DNA of 12,470 bases, taken from NCBI GenBank assembly GCA_900542115.1, contig UQMC01000054.1:1-12470 (forward strand), given 5' to 3'. Source of the stretch: an uncultured Oscillibacter sp. Its GTDB lineage: Bacteria > Bacillota > Clostridia > Oscillospirales > Oscillospiraceae. The notes under the pieces were generated by a model. It saw only the letters and a program-made list of their open reading frames with translations, was not told where the DNA came from and searched no databases. Made by a program: the position numbers and the translations under genes. How positions within the stretch are numbered: the stretch's first letter is position 1; each line of letters starts with the position of its first letter. Positions 12,425-12,470 of the stretch are shown here, piece after piece.

Positions 12425-12460
12425 AAGCGGCCCCGCCGGTTCGGCGGGGCCGCTTTTTTT
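12425..12460 (+). terminator. Attenuator terminator after the third leader
   Basis: A 13-bp GC-rich stem, 12426-12438 with 12442-12454, with a 3-base loop and a run of seven T at 12454-12460. Its right arm and T-tract share the 17-base sequence CGGCGGGGCCGCTTTTT with the ilvE attenuator terminator. Confidence 0.9.
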
Positions 12461-12470
12461 GCGTTCAGAC

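Overview
The window looks like chromosomal DNA from a GC-rich, spore-forming, Gram-positive anaerobe of the class Clostridia, probably related to the Oscillospiraceae. The evidence is a SpoVAC gene next to a LysM/GH18 spore-type hydrolase, strong GGAGG-type ribosome binding sites, a short divergent LspA, and a TetM-like GTPase fused to a Rae1/YacP-type NYN nuclease. The taxonomy is inferred from gene content only.

Layout. The minus strand at 1-2834 carries a methionine-import operon in the order leader peptide, terminator, metN, metI, metQ; metQ runs off the left edge. Next, also on the minus strand, come the LysM/GH18 hydrolase (3064-4335) and spoVAC (4446-4883). The plus strand carries hemW (5012-6226) and a five-helix PF06541-type membrane protein with a long charged helical tail (6249-7283). 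These converge, across a strong bidirectional terminator, on a minus-strand pair: the TetM-like GTPase-NYN fusion (7748-10390) and an overlapping lspA-like gene (7341-7751). The right end, on the plus strand, holds a branched-chain-residue-rich leader peptide, a terminator and ilvE (10949-12010). It finishes with a second, Ile/Met-rich leader peptide and terminator whose structural gene lies beyond the window.

The most striking content is three short ORFs that all look like ribosome-mediated transcription attenuators of amino-acid genes. Each has a TTGAC-type promoter with a TGC-extended -10, a 5' UTR of a few tens of bases and a good ribosome binding site. Each then has a run of codons for one amino acid or amino-acid class, a downstream segment able to pair with the terminator's left arm, and an intrinsic terminator. 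The Met-rich leader (nine Met in residues 8-22) sits before metNIQ, and the Leu/Ile/Val-rich leader sits before ilvE. The Ile-rich leader is visibly a relative of the ilvE leader: it shares peptide motifs, a GGACGCC/GGCGTCC hairpin and an identical terminator right arm. Clostridia usually control such genes with T-boxes or SAM riboswitches, and I see neither here.

A second point of interest is the fusion of a ribosome-binding EF-G/TetM-like GTPase to a Rae1-like domain, a family known to cut mRNA in the ribosomal A site. This suggests a single-polypeptide ribosome-targeted mRNA-cleavage factor. The remaining genes are ordinary housekeeping or sporulation genes.
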